Source of the DNA: JAAXHF01 sp965242605 | Lineage (GTDB): Bacteria; Desulfobacterota; Binatia; Bin18 | Direction of reading: 5' to 3' | Length of the DNA: 64,000 nucleotides | NCBI GenBank assembly: GCA_965242605.1 | Contig: CBDESS010000002.1 | Coordinates: forward strand, 372,001-436,000 | In this document: in pieces, positions 31,089 to 40,785 of the stretch | Position numbering within the stretch: the first letter of the stretch is position 1 | Layout: each line of letters opens with the position of its first letter | Notes under the pieces: generated by a model | The model's database searches: none | The model's input: only the letters and a program-made list of their open reading frames with translations | Told to the model about the DNA's origin: nothing | Program-made: the position numbers and the translations under genes

Positions 31089-33511
31089 TTGACCGCCCCC
31101 GGACCAGCTGAGGCGGCCGGGGAGGCCACCGGGACTTCTACCTCCCAGAGCGGCTCGGCCCGTCGGCCCTGCCCGGTCCGCAGCCCGGCAATGGGGTAGG
31201 CTGGCAGCCGGATAGACGCCAGACAGGTGCCAGCAAAGGCCGCCACCAGGTCTACCTGCGGGGTGCGAAGGTGGGGCCGCCAGAAGTAGAATCTGAACCG
31301 GTCAAAGCCCCGGGACCGGTGGGCCGCGGCGAGCACGGCCGGGTCCCGGGGCATGATCTCCAGAAAGAAGCTGTGTTCCGTATCCGCCGGGCGACAGGGC
31401 ACCCGCAGGTAGGTCAGCGTGGTCCCGTTGAGGGCGAGGGCAAAGTGCGACCGGGCCACGGGGGGAGCCGCCACCGCCGCCCGGTAGGCCGCCTGCATAA
31501 CGTCGGTGACGATGACACCGTGAGGCGACGGGGGGATGACCACCTGCCCCAGATTGGCCCCGCTGGCTTTGATGGCCCGGAGCGGATGGGCGGGCAAGGG
31601 CAGCCGGAACAGACACCGCCCGTCAACCTGGACGCCGTACCAGCGAAAGTCGAAGAACAGATTCTCAATGTCCGGCCTCTGGTGTGGCGGATCAGGTATG
31701 TCCGCCAGCCAGACCTGCGCCGAGAAGAAGCGCCCGGCCAGGTCCGCCGGGCCACAGGCCGTCTTCATCCAGGTCAGGGTCCGGCCATCGAGATAGAGGG
31801 CCAAGCCGGGCCGGCTGGCCGGCCCGGCCCGGGCCACGGCCCGATAGGCGGCTGTGGTGGCCGGGTTGACCCGGGCCGGGTTGAGGGCTGTCACCGCCAG
31901 GATGGTGTTGTGGTAAATCTGGCGGGTATGGAGGCTGGGCGCGAAGGGGAGGCTGCTGAGGCCGCGCTGCAAGTATGAGGGGTGATTGAGCACATGAAAG
32001 TTCCCTGGCAGTACCTCGTCCTCGGCGAAGGAGAAGAGGAAGCGGCGGCGCGCCGCTCTGGGAAGAAGGAGCCAGTTTCCGTGCATACTGCCGCGCACCA
32101 GAGCGTTTATTTCCAGCGACAGCGGTGAGGCGGTGGGATGGGGATGGCGATGGAAGAGATGTTCCAACCCCTCCCGGTATATGGTTCCCCAGGAGGCCAT
32201 CTCGTACTGGGTCCCCAGGGAGTCGGGCGTGGTCCGGTCCACCAGGGCGTTGAAATAGACTATCTGATAGGGATGAATGGAAACCGTTGCGACGACCACC
32301 CCGGCCAAGCCCGCTGCGGCCAGCGCATGGACGCCCGGCCGCAGCCCCGGCCGGGGGCAGACCGCTGCCAGCCAGCGCAGCCCGAACACTGCCAGCAGAC
32401 ACAGCGGGGCGTACAGAAAGTAGACGTGACGCCAGTCGTTGTAGAGGTTGGCGTTGACAACGATGAGGGCGACAACCGGGAGCACCAGACAGGCGACGAG
32501 CAGCAGGCCGAAGCGGGCGACGGGGTCACCCGGCCCGGCACCGGGAGAGCGCAGGCCACGATGCATCACGGACACTGCCCCCACCAGACCCAGCAGCAGC
32601 ACCCCCGGCGGGGTGGTGATGGCGATCCAGGTTGGAATGTAGTGCGCGGGAATATCCGGCCACTGCACCGGCTCGCCCTGGAAGAGGGTCGAGGAGTGAG
32701 TCGGATGCTGGGAGGAGACTGCCACGGCTTCGCCCAACCCCAAAGGGTCATCCCATAAGTAGGGCGAGACCGCGTACAGCGTCAACACACTGGCCACCAC
32801 GAACACCCCACCAGTGCTCAGAACGTGCCGGCGCGCCGCCCGCCCCGCCGCCCCCACCAGGTCGCCCGCCCGCAGGACCACCACCACGACGAACAGCAGC
32901 ACGCCCATGATGCGCAGGTTGGTCGCTACCCCCACCCCCACCCCGCACAGTGCGAATGCCCCAAGGCTCTCCCGCCGCCACGCCCGGTGAATCAGGAACA
33001 GGGCACCCAGGAACAGCACCAGGAAGGGGATGTCCTTGGTGTTGACAAAGGAGTGGGCGTAGAGCCGGGGCTGGAGCACGAACAGCAGCAGGGCGACCAG
33101 GGCCAGCCAGCGGCTGTGGAAGAGGTGGTACACCAGCCGGGCACAGCAGTAGCCGCCGGCCAGAAAGAAGAGGTGGGTCAGCAGATGACGGCTCAGGTAG
33201 ATGGCCCGGCTGTCGGTGAGGTCCAGCAGCCGCTCAACGAGCACCAGCGGCACCTCGAAGACGACGCCGTAGAACCGATGGAAGGGAGCATAGGAGGGCG
33301 GCAGCAGGGTTTCGGCGTCTCCTAACGTGTAGTCAACCGTCGCATGGCCGATGTAGCGCTGGACTTGCTCGTCCGCCCCTACGCCGTAGTCATTGAGGAC
33401 AACTACGCCCACGCCGGCCAAGACCGCCAGGGCCAGGAGCGTGCTGCCGGCACGCACGCCAGCGACTGCCCTCTGGCCCCACTTCGGGAGGGACGGCGGG
33501 CTACCGCTCAC
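31085..33511 (-). CDS. Array copy 8: GT39-like membrane glycosyltransferase with two C-terminal domains (reference copy)
   Basis: 808 residues; I use it as the reference for positions. Membrane span at about 20-40; NDYGVGADE with the acidic pair at 47-48 in the first periplasmic loop; further spans at about 83-97, 105-127 and 134-150; HSFVNTKD at 153-160; TNLRIMG at 197-203; the short variable loop THSS at about 271-274 before TLFQGE; spans at about 300-318 and 335-352; NDWRHVYF at 358-365; a last span near 396-410; then HPYQIVYFNALVD. Residues 425-808 are soluble, with two copies of one domain at about 555-665 and 690-795. These motifs and their order match polyprenyl-phosphate-dependent GT-C (GT39-like) transferases. 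The soluble half should be periplasmic. Donor and acceptor are unknown. Confidence 0.9.
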   Translation of the reverse strand: MSGSPPSLPKWGQRAVAGVRAGSTLLALAVLAGVGVVVLNDYGVGADEQVQRYIGHATVDYTLGDAETLLPPSYAPFHRFYGVVFEVPLVLVERLLDLTDSRAIYLSRHLLTHLFFLAGGYCCARLVYHLFHSRWLALVALLLFVLQPRLYAHSFVNTKDIPFLVLFLGALFLIHRAWRRESLGAFALCGVGVGVATNLRIMGVLLFVVVVVLRAGDLVGAAGRAARRHVLSTGGVFVVASVLTLYAVSPYLWDDPLGLGEAVAVSSQHPTHSSTLFQGEPVQWPDIPAHYIPTWIAITTPPGVLLLGLVGAVSVMHRGLRSPGAGPGDPVARFGLLLVACLVLPVVALIVVNANLYNDWRHVYFLYAPLCLLAVFGLRWLAAVCPRPGLRPGVHALAAAGLAGVVVATVSIHPYQIVYFNALVDRTTPDSLGTQYEMASWGTIYREGLEHLFHRHPHPTASPLSLEINALVRGSMHGNWLLLPRAARRRFLFSFAEDEVLPGNFHVLNHPSYLQRGLSSLPFAPSLHTRQIYHNTILAVTALNPARVNPATTAAYRAVARAGPASRPGLALYLDGRTLTWMKTACGPADLAGRFFSAQVWLADIPDPPHQRPDIENLFFDFRWYGVQVDGRCLFRLPLPAHPLRAIKASGANLGQVVIPPSPHGVIVTDVMQAAYRAAVAAPPVARSHFALALNGTTLTYLRVPCRPADTEHSFFLEIMPRDPAVLAAAHRSRGFDRFRFYFWRPHLRTPQVDLVAAFAGTCLASIRLPAYPIAGLRTGQGRRAEPLWEVEVPVASPAASAGPGAVK

Positions 33512-35949
33512 TCAACCGCCCCCGGACCAGCTGAGGCGGCCGGGGAGGCCACCGGGACTTCTACCTCCCAGAGCGGCTCGGCCCGTCGGCCCTGCCCGGT
33601 CCGCAGCTCGGCAATGGGGTAGGCTGGCAGCCGGATAGACGCCAGACAGGTGCCGGCGAACAACGCCGCCCGGTCTACCCGCGGGGGGCGATCGCGGCGA
33701 TGCCAGAAATCGAACCGGAGCACCTCAAAGCCCCGGGACCGGCGGGCCGCAGCGAGCACGGCCGGGTCCCGGGGCCGGAGGTGCAGAAAGAGGCCGCGCA
33801 CCGTGTCCAGCGGGTGACAGGGGGCGCGCAGGTAGGTCAGCATGGTCCCGTTGAGGTACAGGGCAAAGTGCGACCGGGCCACGGGGGGAGCCGCCACCGT
33901 CGCCCGGTAGGCTTCGCGCACGACGGCGGGCGGGGTGGCATCGGGAGCCGCCAGGGGGATGGCCACCCGCCACGGCTCAGTGCCCTCGGAAGGCGACACT
34001 TGGCTGGCTTCAAGGGCCTGGAGCGGATAGGTCGGGAAGGGGAGCCGAATCAGACACTGGCCGTCCACCTGGACGCCGTACCGGCTGAAGTAGAAGTACC
34101 TCCCCTCAAAGCCCTCCTCCCGGTGCCGCCGGGGCAGGTCGGCCACATCCACCGGGAAGACCCGCACCGAGAAGGACCCGCGCAGGTCTGCCGGGCCGCA
34201 GGCGGCCTTCACCAACATCAGGGTCGGGCCCTCCAGATAGAGGGCATAGCCCGCCCGCCCGACCGGCACCCCGGCTGTCACGGCCCGGGCCACGGCCCGA
34301 TAGGCGGCCGTGGTGGCCGCATCTACCCGGGCCGGGTTGAGGGCCGTCACTATCAGGAAGGGGCTGTGGTAAATCTGGCGGGTATAGAGGCGAGGCGCAA
34401 AGAGGGGGCCGATGAGGCCGAGCCGCAAGTGTACGCGGTGATTGAGCACCTGAAAGTCCCCTGCTGGCACCCCGCCCTCGACATGGACGAGGCGGTGGCG
34501 GTCCGCCTTGGGAAGAATGCGCCGGTTTTGGCGTATAGGGCTGTTCTCCAGACCGCTTATCTCCAGCGAGTCCGGTGAGGTGGGATAGCGGCGGAGGAGA
34601 TGTTCCAGCCCCTCCCGGTACACGGTTTCCCAGCGGTCCATCTCGTACTGGGTCCCCAGGGAGTCGGGCGTGGTCCGGTCCACCAGGGCGTTGAAATAAA
34701 TCTGCTGATGGGGATGAAGGGAAATCATCTCGACGACCACCCCGGCCAGGCCCACCCCGGCCAAGCCGTAGACGCCCCGCCGTAACACAGTCCCTCGACA
34801 GACCGCTGTCAGCCAGCGCAGCCCGAACACCGCCAGCAGACACAGCGGGACATGCAGAAAGTAGACCTGACGCCAGTCGTGGTAGAGATTGGCGTTGACA
34901 ACGATGACGGCGACGACCGGGAGCACCAGACAGGCGACGAGCAGCAGGCCGAAGCGGGCGACGGGGTCACCCGGCACGGCACCGGGAGAGCGCAGGCCAC
35001 GATGTATCACGGACACTGCCCCCACCAGACCCAGCAGCAGCACCCCCGGCGGGGTGGTGATGGCGATCCAGGTCGGAAGGTAGTGTGCGGGAATATCCGG
35101 CCAGCGTACTAACTCGCCCTGGAAGAGGGTCAGACCTCTGTACGGGTGTTGGGAGAGCACTCCCACGGCCTCGCCCAACGCCAGGGGATCATCCCACAGA
35201 TAGGGCGAGACCGCGTACAACGTCAATACACTGGCCACCACGAACACCGCCCCCGTGCTCAGAACGTGCCAGCGTGCCGCCCGCCCCGCCGCCCCTACCA
35301 GGTCGCCCGCCCGCAGGACCACCACCACCACGAACAGCAGCACGCCCATAATACGCAGGTTGGTCGCCAGTCCCACCCCCACCCCGTACAGTGCGAACGC
35401 CCCAAGACTCTCCCGCCGCCACGCCCGGTGAATCAGGAACAGGGCACCCAGGAACATCACCAGGAAGGGGATGTCCTTGGTGTTGACGAAGGAGTGGGCG
35501 TAGAGCCGGGGCTGGAGCACGAACAGCAGCAGGGCGACCAGGGCCAGCCAGCGGCTGTAGAAGAGGTGGTACACCAGCCGGGCACAGCAGTAGCCACCGG
35601 CCAGAAAGAAGAGGTGGGTCAGCAGATGGCGACTCAGGGAGATAGCCCGGCTGTCGGTGAGGCCCAGCAGCCGCTCGACGAGCACCAGCGGCACCTCGAA
35701 GACAACGCCGTAGAACCGATTGTGGGGAGGACCAGGGGGTAGCAGGACCTCGACCTCCCCCAGCAGGTAGCTGACCGTCGCATGGCCAATACCGCGCTGC
35801 TGCCATTCGTCCGCTCCTACGCTGTAGTCGTCAAGGACGGCCCCGCCCACGGCAACCAAGCCCGCCAGGGCCAGGAGCACGCTGCCGGCACGCACGCCAG
35901 CGACTGCCCTCTGGCCCCACTTCGGGAGGGACGGCGGGCTACCGCTCAC
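33508..35949 (-). CDS. Array copy 9: GT39-like membrane glycosyltransferase, C-terminal class shared with copy 10
   Basis: 813 residues, intact. First loop DDYSVGADEWQQRGIG, with Ser replacing the usual Gly of DYG. Short variable loop YRGL, the only copy with an AGA-type codon there. The last 850 bases or so (33650-34500) are almost identical to copy 10 at 36090-36935, so one was recently copied onto the other. The soluble half is less like copies 1-8 (first domain: YALYLEGPTLMLVKAACG). The upstream half belongs to the common type, so a class junction lies inside the gene near residue 400-450. Confidence 0.88.
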   Translation of the reverse strand: MSGSPPSLPKWGQRAVAGVRAGSVLLALAGLVAVGGAVLDDYSVGADEWQQRGIGHATVSYLLGEVEVLLPPGPPHNRFYGVVFEVPLVLVERLLGLTDSRAISLSRHLLTHLFFLAGGYCCARLVYHLFYSRWLALVALLLFVLQPRLYAHSFVNTKDIPFLVMFLGALFLIHRAWRRESLGAFALYGVGVGLATNLRIMGVLLFVVVVVLRAGDLVGAAGRAARWHVLSTGAVFVVASVLTLYAVSPYLWDDPLALGEAVGVLSQHPYRGLTLFQGELVRWPDIPAHYLPTWIAITTPPGVLLLGLVGAVSVIHRGLRSPGAVPGDPVARFGLLLVACLVLPVVAVIVVNANLYHDWRQVYFLHVPLCLLAVFGLRWLTAVCRGTVLRRGVYGLAGVGLAGVVVEMISLHPHQQIYFNALVDRTTPDSLGTQYEMDRWETVYREGLEHLLRRYPTSPDSLEISGLENSPIRQNRRILPKADRHRLVHVEGGVPAGDFQVLNHRVHLRLGLIGPLFAPRLYTRQIYHSPFLIVTALNPARVDAATTAAYRAVARAVTAGVPVGRAGYALYLEGPTLMLVKAACGPADLRGSFSVRVFPVDVADLPRRHREEGFEGRYFYFSRYGVQVDGQCLIRLPFPTYPLQALEASQVSPSEGTEPWRVAIPLAAPDATPPAVVREAYRATVAAPPVARSHFALYLNGTMLTYLRAPCHPLDTVRGLFLHLRPRDPAVLAAARRSRGFEVLRFDFWHRRDRPPRVDRAALFAGTCLASIRLPAYPIAELRTGQGRRAEPLWEVEVPVASPAASAGPGAVE
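33650..34527 (-). repeat. Near-identical block shared by copies 9 and 10 (partner 36090-36964)
   Basis: The 3' parts of copies 9 and 10 match almost base for base over about 870 bases (I see single changes such as GTC/GCC at 33899 and GCG/GTG near 34437). The match breaks abruptly in the short variable cluster at 34528-34547 (36965-36985 in copy 10) and then resumes. This marks a recent conversion or duplication between adjacent copies. Confidence 0.8.
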
Positions 35950-38389
35950 TCAACCGCCCCCGGACCAGCTGAGGCGGCCAGGGAGGCCACCGGGACTTCT
36001 ACCTCCCAGAGCGGCTCGGCCCCCCGGCCCTGCCCGGTCCGCAGCCCGGCAATGGGGTAGGCTGGCAGCCGGATAGACGCCAGACAGGTGCCGGCGAACA
36101 ACGCCGCCCGGTCTACCCGCGGGGGGCGATCGCGGCGATGCCAGAAATCGAACCGGAGCACCTCAAAGCCCCGGGACCGGCGGGCCGCAGCGAGCACGGC
36201 CGGGTCCCGGGGCCGGAGGTGCAGAAAGAGGCCGCGCACCGTGTCCAGCGGGTGACAGGGGGCGCGCAGGTAGGTCAGCATGGTCCCGTTGAGGTACAGG
36301 GCAAAGTGCGACCGGGCCACGGGGGGAGCCGCCACCGCCGCCCGGTAGGCTTCGCGCACGACGGCGGGCGGGGTGGCATCGGGAGCCGCCAGGGGGATGG
36401 CCACCCGCCACGGCTCAGTGCCCTCGGAAGGCGACACTTGGCTGGCTTCAAGGGCCTGGAGCGGATAGGTCGGGAAGGGGAGCCGAATCAGACACTGGCC
36501 GTCCACCTGGACGCCGTACCGGCTGAAGTAGAAGTACCTCCCCTCAAAGCCCTCCTCCCGGTGCCGCCGGGGCAGGTCGGCCACATCCACCGGGAAGACC
36601 CGCACCGAGAAGGACCCGCGCAGGTCTGCCGGGCCGCAGGCGGCCTTCACCAACATCAGGGTCGGGCCCTCCAGATAGAGGGCATAGCCCGCCCGCCCGA
36701 CCGGCACCCCGGCTGTCACGGCCCGGGCCACGGCCCGATAGGCGGCCGTGGTGGCCGCATCTACCCGGGCCGGGTTGAGGGCCGTCACTATCAGGAAGGG
36801 GCTGTGGTAAATCTGGCGGGTATAGAGGCGAGGCGCAAAGAGGGGGCCGATGAGGCCGAGCCGCAAGTGTACGTGGTGATTGAGTACCTGAAAGTCCCCT
36901 GCTGGCACCCCGCCCTCGACATGGACAAGGCGGTGGCGGTCCGCCTTGGGAAGAATGCGCCGGTTTCGGTGTACATGTAAGGTTTCCAGACCGCTTATCT
37001 CCAGCGAGTCCGGTGAGGTGGGATAGCGGTGGAGGAGATGTTTCAGCCCCTCCCGGTACACGGTTCCCCAGGGGTCCATCTCGTACCGGGTCCCCAGGGA
37101 GTCGGGCGTGGTCCGGTCCACCAGGGCATTGAAATAGATATGTTGATAGGGATGAAGGGAGAGCATCGCGACGACCACCCCGACCAGGCCCGCCCCGGCC
37201 AAGCCGCAGACGCCCTGCCGTAACACAGTCCCGCGACAGACCGCTGCCAGCCAGCGCAGCCCGAACACTGCCAGCAGACACAGCGGGGCGTACAGAAAGT
37301 AGACGTGACGCCCGTTGTGATAGAGATTGGCGTTGACGACGATGACGGCGACGACCGGGAGCACCAGACAGGCGACGAGCAGCAGGCCGAAGCGGGCGAC
37401 GGGGTCGCCCGGCACGGCACCGGGGGAGCGCAGGCCACGATGTATCACGGACGCCGCCCCCACCAGACCCAGCAGCAATACCCCCGGCGGGGTGGTAATG
37501 GCGATCCAGGTTGGAATGTAGTGTGCGGGAATACCCGGCCACTGCACCCGCTCGCCCTGGAAGAGGGTCGGAATGATAGTCGGATGCTGAGAGAGGACTG
37601 CCACGGCCTCACCCAACGCCAAGGGGTTGCCCCACAGGTAGGGCGAGACCGCGTACAGCGTCAATACACTGGCCACCACGAACACCGCCCCGGTGCTCAG
37701 AATGTGCCAGCGTGCCGCCCGCCCCGCCGCCCCCACCAGGTCGCCCGCCCGCAGGACCACCACCACCACGAACAGCAACGCGCCCATGATGCGCAGGTTG
37801 GTCGCCACCCCCCACCCCGACCCCCGCACAGTGCGAACGCCCCAAGACTCTCCCGCCGCCACGCCCGGTGAATCAGGAACAGGGCACCCAGGAACAGCAC
37901 CAGGAAGGGGATGTCCTTGGTGTTGAGGAAGGAGTGGGCGTAGAGCCGGGGCTGGAGCACGAACAGCAGCAGGGCGACCAGGGCCAGCCAGCGGCTGTGG
38001 AAGAGGTGGTACACCAGCCGGGCACAGCAGCCGCCGCCGGCCAGAAAGAAGAGGTGGGTCAGCAGATGACGGCTCAGGTAGATGTCCCGGCTGTCGGTGA
38101 GGTCCAGCAGCCGCTCAACGAGTACCAGCGGCACCTCGAAGACAACGCCGTAGAACCGATTGGAGGAAGGACCGGGGGGCCGCAGGGTCTCGGCATCCCC
38201 TGATATGTAGTTGACCGCCGCGTGACCGATCTGGCGTTGGATCTCTTCGTCCACCCCTGCGCCGTAGTCGTCAAGGACGGCCCCACCCACGCCGGCCAAG
38301 CCCGCCAGGGCCAGGAGCACGCTGCGGGCAAGCACGCCCGCGACTGCTCTCTGGCCCCACTTCGGGAGGGACAGCGGGCTACCGCTCAC
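35946..38389 (-). pseudogene. Array copy 10: glycosyltransferase-like gene broken by two adjacent C insertions
   Basis: The frame starting at GTG 38389 is lost after GAFALCG because two C runs each have one extra base (six C at 37808-37813, five C at 37821-37825). The gene resumes in another frame and runs intact to 35946. Removing both bases leaves 814 codons. First loop VDEEIQRQIG and the following PGPSSNRFYG are nearly identical to copy 15, while the soluble half is nearly identical to copy 9, a clear mosaic. Short variable loop TIIP. It carries HSFLNTKD instead of HSFVNTKD, as do copies 11 and 16. Confidence 0.8.
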
Positions 38390-40785
38390 TCGACCGCCCC
38401 CGGGCCAGCTGAGGCGGCCTGGACGGCCACCGGGACTTCCACCTCCCAGAGCGGCTCGGCCCGCCGGCCCTGCCCGGTCCGCAGCCCGGCAATGGGGTAG
38501 ACTGGCAGCCGGATAGACGCCAGACAGGTGCCAGCAAAGGCCGCCACCAGGTCTACCTGCGGGGTGCCAGGATGGGGCCGCCAGAAGTAGAATCTGAACC
38601 GGTCAAAGCCCCGGGACCGGTGGGCCGCGGCGAGCACGGCCGGGTCCCGGGGCATGATCTCCAGAAAGAAGCTGTGTTCCGTATCCGCCGGGCGACAGGG
38701 CACCCGCAGGTAGGTCAGCGTGGTCCCGTTGAGGGCGAGGGCAAAGTGCGACCGGGCCACGGGGGGAGCCGTCACCGCCGCCCGGTAGGCCGCCTGCACG
38801 ACGTCGGTGACGATGACACCGTGAGGTGACGGGGGGATGACCACCTGCCCCAGATTGGCCCCGCTGGCTTCAATGGCCCGGAGCGGGTGGGCGGGCAAGG
38901 GCAGCCGGAACAGACACCGCCCGTCAACCTGGACGCCGTGCCGGCGAAAATTGAAGAACAGATTCTCAATGTCCGGCCTCTGGTACGGCGGATCGGGTAT
39001 GTCCGCCGGCCAGACCTGCGCCGAGAAGGAGTGTCTGGCCCGGTCCGCCGGGCCGCAGGCCGTCTTCATCCCGGTCAGGGTCCGGCCATCGAGATAGAGG
39101 GCCAAGCCGGGCCGGCTGACCGGCCCGGCCCAGGCCACGGCCCGATAGGCGGCTGTGGTGGCCGCGTCAACCCGGGCCGGGTTGAGGGCTGTCACCGCCA
39201 GGATGGTGTTGTGGTAAACTTGGCGGGTATGGAGGTTGGGCGCGAAGGGGAGGTCGAACCGCGAGTATGGGGGGTGATTGAACAAATGAAAGTCCCCCCC
39301 TTTGTCCTCGGCGATGGAGGAGAGGCGGTGGCGCACCGCTCCGGGAAGAATGAGCCGGTTTCGGCGGCTATGAGAGGTCTTCGGACCGCCTATTTTCAGC
39401 GACCGCGGTGAGGCGGTGGGGTAGCGATGGAGGAGATGTTCCAACCCCTCCCGGTACATGGTTCCCCAGAGGACCATCCCGTACTGGGTCCCCAGGGAGT
39501 CGGGCGTGGTTCGGTCCACCAGGGCGTTGAAATAGATATGTTGATAGGGATGAATGGAAACCGTTGCGACGACCACCCCGGCCAGACCCGCTGCGGCCAG
39601 CGCGTAGACGCCTGGCCGCAGCCCCGGCCGGGGGCAGACCGCTGCCAGCCAGCGCAGCCCGAACACCGCCAGCAGACACAGCGGGGCGTACAGAAAGTAG
39701 ACATGACGCCAGTCGTTGTAGAGATTGGCATTGACAACGATGATGGCGACGACCGGGAGCACCAGACAGGCGACGAGCAGCAGGCCGAAGCGGGCGACGG
39801 GGTCACCCGGCCCGGCACCGGGGGAGCGCAGGCCACGATGCATCACGGACGCCGCCCCCACCAGACCCAGCAGCAGCACCCCCGGCGGGGTGGTAATAGC
39901 GATCCAGGTTGGAATGTAGTGTGCGGGAATATCCGGCCACTGCACCGGCTCGCCCTGGAAGAGGGTCACAAAGTGATACGGATGCTGGGAGAGGACTGCC
40001 ACGGCCTTGCCCAACGCCAGGGGGTCACCCCACAGATAGGGCGAGAGTGCGTACAGCGTCAATACACTGGCCACCACGAACACCCCACCAGTGCTCAGAA
40101 CGTGCCAGCGTGCCGCCCGCCCCGCCGCCCCCACCAGGTCGCCCGCCCGCAGGACCACCACCACCACGAACAGCAGCACGCCCATGATGCGCAGGTTGGT
40201 CGCCACCCCCACCCCGACCCCGCACAGCGCGAACGCCCCAAGGCTCTCCCGCCGCCACGCCCGGTGAATCAGGAACAGGGCACCCAGGAACAGCACCAGG
40301 AAGGGGATGTCCTTGGTGTTGAGGAAGGAGTGGGCGTAGAGCCGGGGCTGGAGCACGAACAGCAGCAGGGCGACCAGGGCCAGCCAGCGGCTGTGGAAGA
40401 GGTGGTACACCAGCCGGGCACAGCAGTAGCCGCCGGCCAGAAAGAAGAGGTGGGCCAGCAGATGGCGGCTCAGGAAGATGGCCCGGCTGTCGGTGAGGCC
40501 CAGCAGCCGCTCGACGAGTGCCAGCGGTGCCTCGAAGACAACGCCGTAGAACCGCTCATGGAGAGGACGGGAGGGCAGCAGGACCTTGGCGTCTCCCAGC
40601 ATGTAGTCAACCGTCGCATGGCCGATGTGACGCTGGAGTTGCTCGTCCGCTCCTACGCCGTAGTCGTCAAGGACGGCTAGGCCCACGCCGGCCAGGCCCG
40701 CCAGGGCCAGGAGCGTGCTACGGGCAAACACGCCAGCGACTGCTCTCTGGCCCCACTTCGGGAGGAACAGTAGGCTACCGCTCAC
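38386..40785 (-). CDS. Array copy 11: GT39-like membrane glycosyltransferase with two C-terminal domains
   Basis: 799 residues, intact. First loop ADEQLQRHIG and a unique SRPLHERFYG after it. Short variable loop YHFV (codons at 39967-39978). The TQY-M-W motif reads TQYGMVLWG, lacking the acidic residue before the Trp that many copies have. HSFLNTKD variant. The soluble half belongs with copies 1-8 although copies 9 and 10, of another class, lie downstream, so the classes are interleaved and do not form one expanding block. Confidence 0.88.
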   Translation of the reverse strand: MSGSLLFLPKWGQRAVAGVFARSTLLALAGLAGVGLAVLDDYGVGADEQLQRHIGHATVDYMLGDAKVLLPSRPLHERFYGVVFEAPLALVERLLGLTDSRAIFLSRHLLAHLFFLAGGYCCARLVYHLFHSRWLALVALLLFVLQPRLYAHSFLNTKDIPFLVLFLGALFLIHRAWRRESLGAFALCGVGVGVATNLRIMGVLLFVVVVVLRAGDLVGAAGRAARWHVLSTGGVFVVASVLTLYALSPYLWGDPLALGKAVAVLSQHPYHFVTLFQGEPVQWPDIPAHYIPTWIAITTPPGVLLLGLVGAASVMHRGLRSPGAGPGDPVARFGLLLVACLVLPVVAIIVVNANLYNDWRHVYFLYAPLCLLAVFGLRWLAAVCPRPGLRPGVYALAAAGLAGVVVATVSIHPYQHIYFNALVDRTTPDSLGTQYGMVLWGTMYREGLEHLLHRYPTASPRSLKIGGPKTSHSRRNRLILPGAVRHRLSSIAEDKGGDFHLFNHPPYSRFDLPFAPNLHTRQVYHNTILAVTALNPARVDAATTAAYRAVAWAGPVSRPGLALYLDGRTLTGMKTACGPADRARHSFSAQVWPADIPDPPYQRPDIENLFFNFRRHGVQVDGRCLFRLPLPAHPLRAIEASGANLGQVVIPPSPHGVIVTDVVQAAYRAAVTAPPVARSHFALALNGTTLTYLRVPCRPADTEHSFFLEIMPRDPAVLAAAHRSRGFDRFRFYFWRPHPGTPQVDLVAAFAGTCLASIRLPVYPIAGLRTGQGRRAEPLWEVEVPVAVQAASAGPGAVE

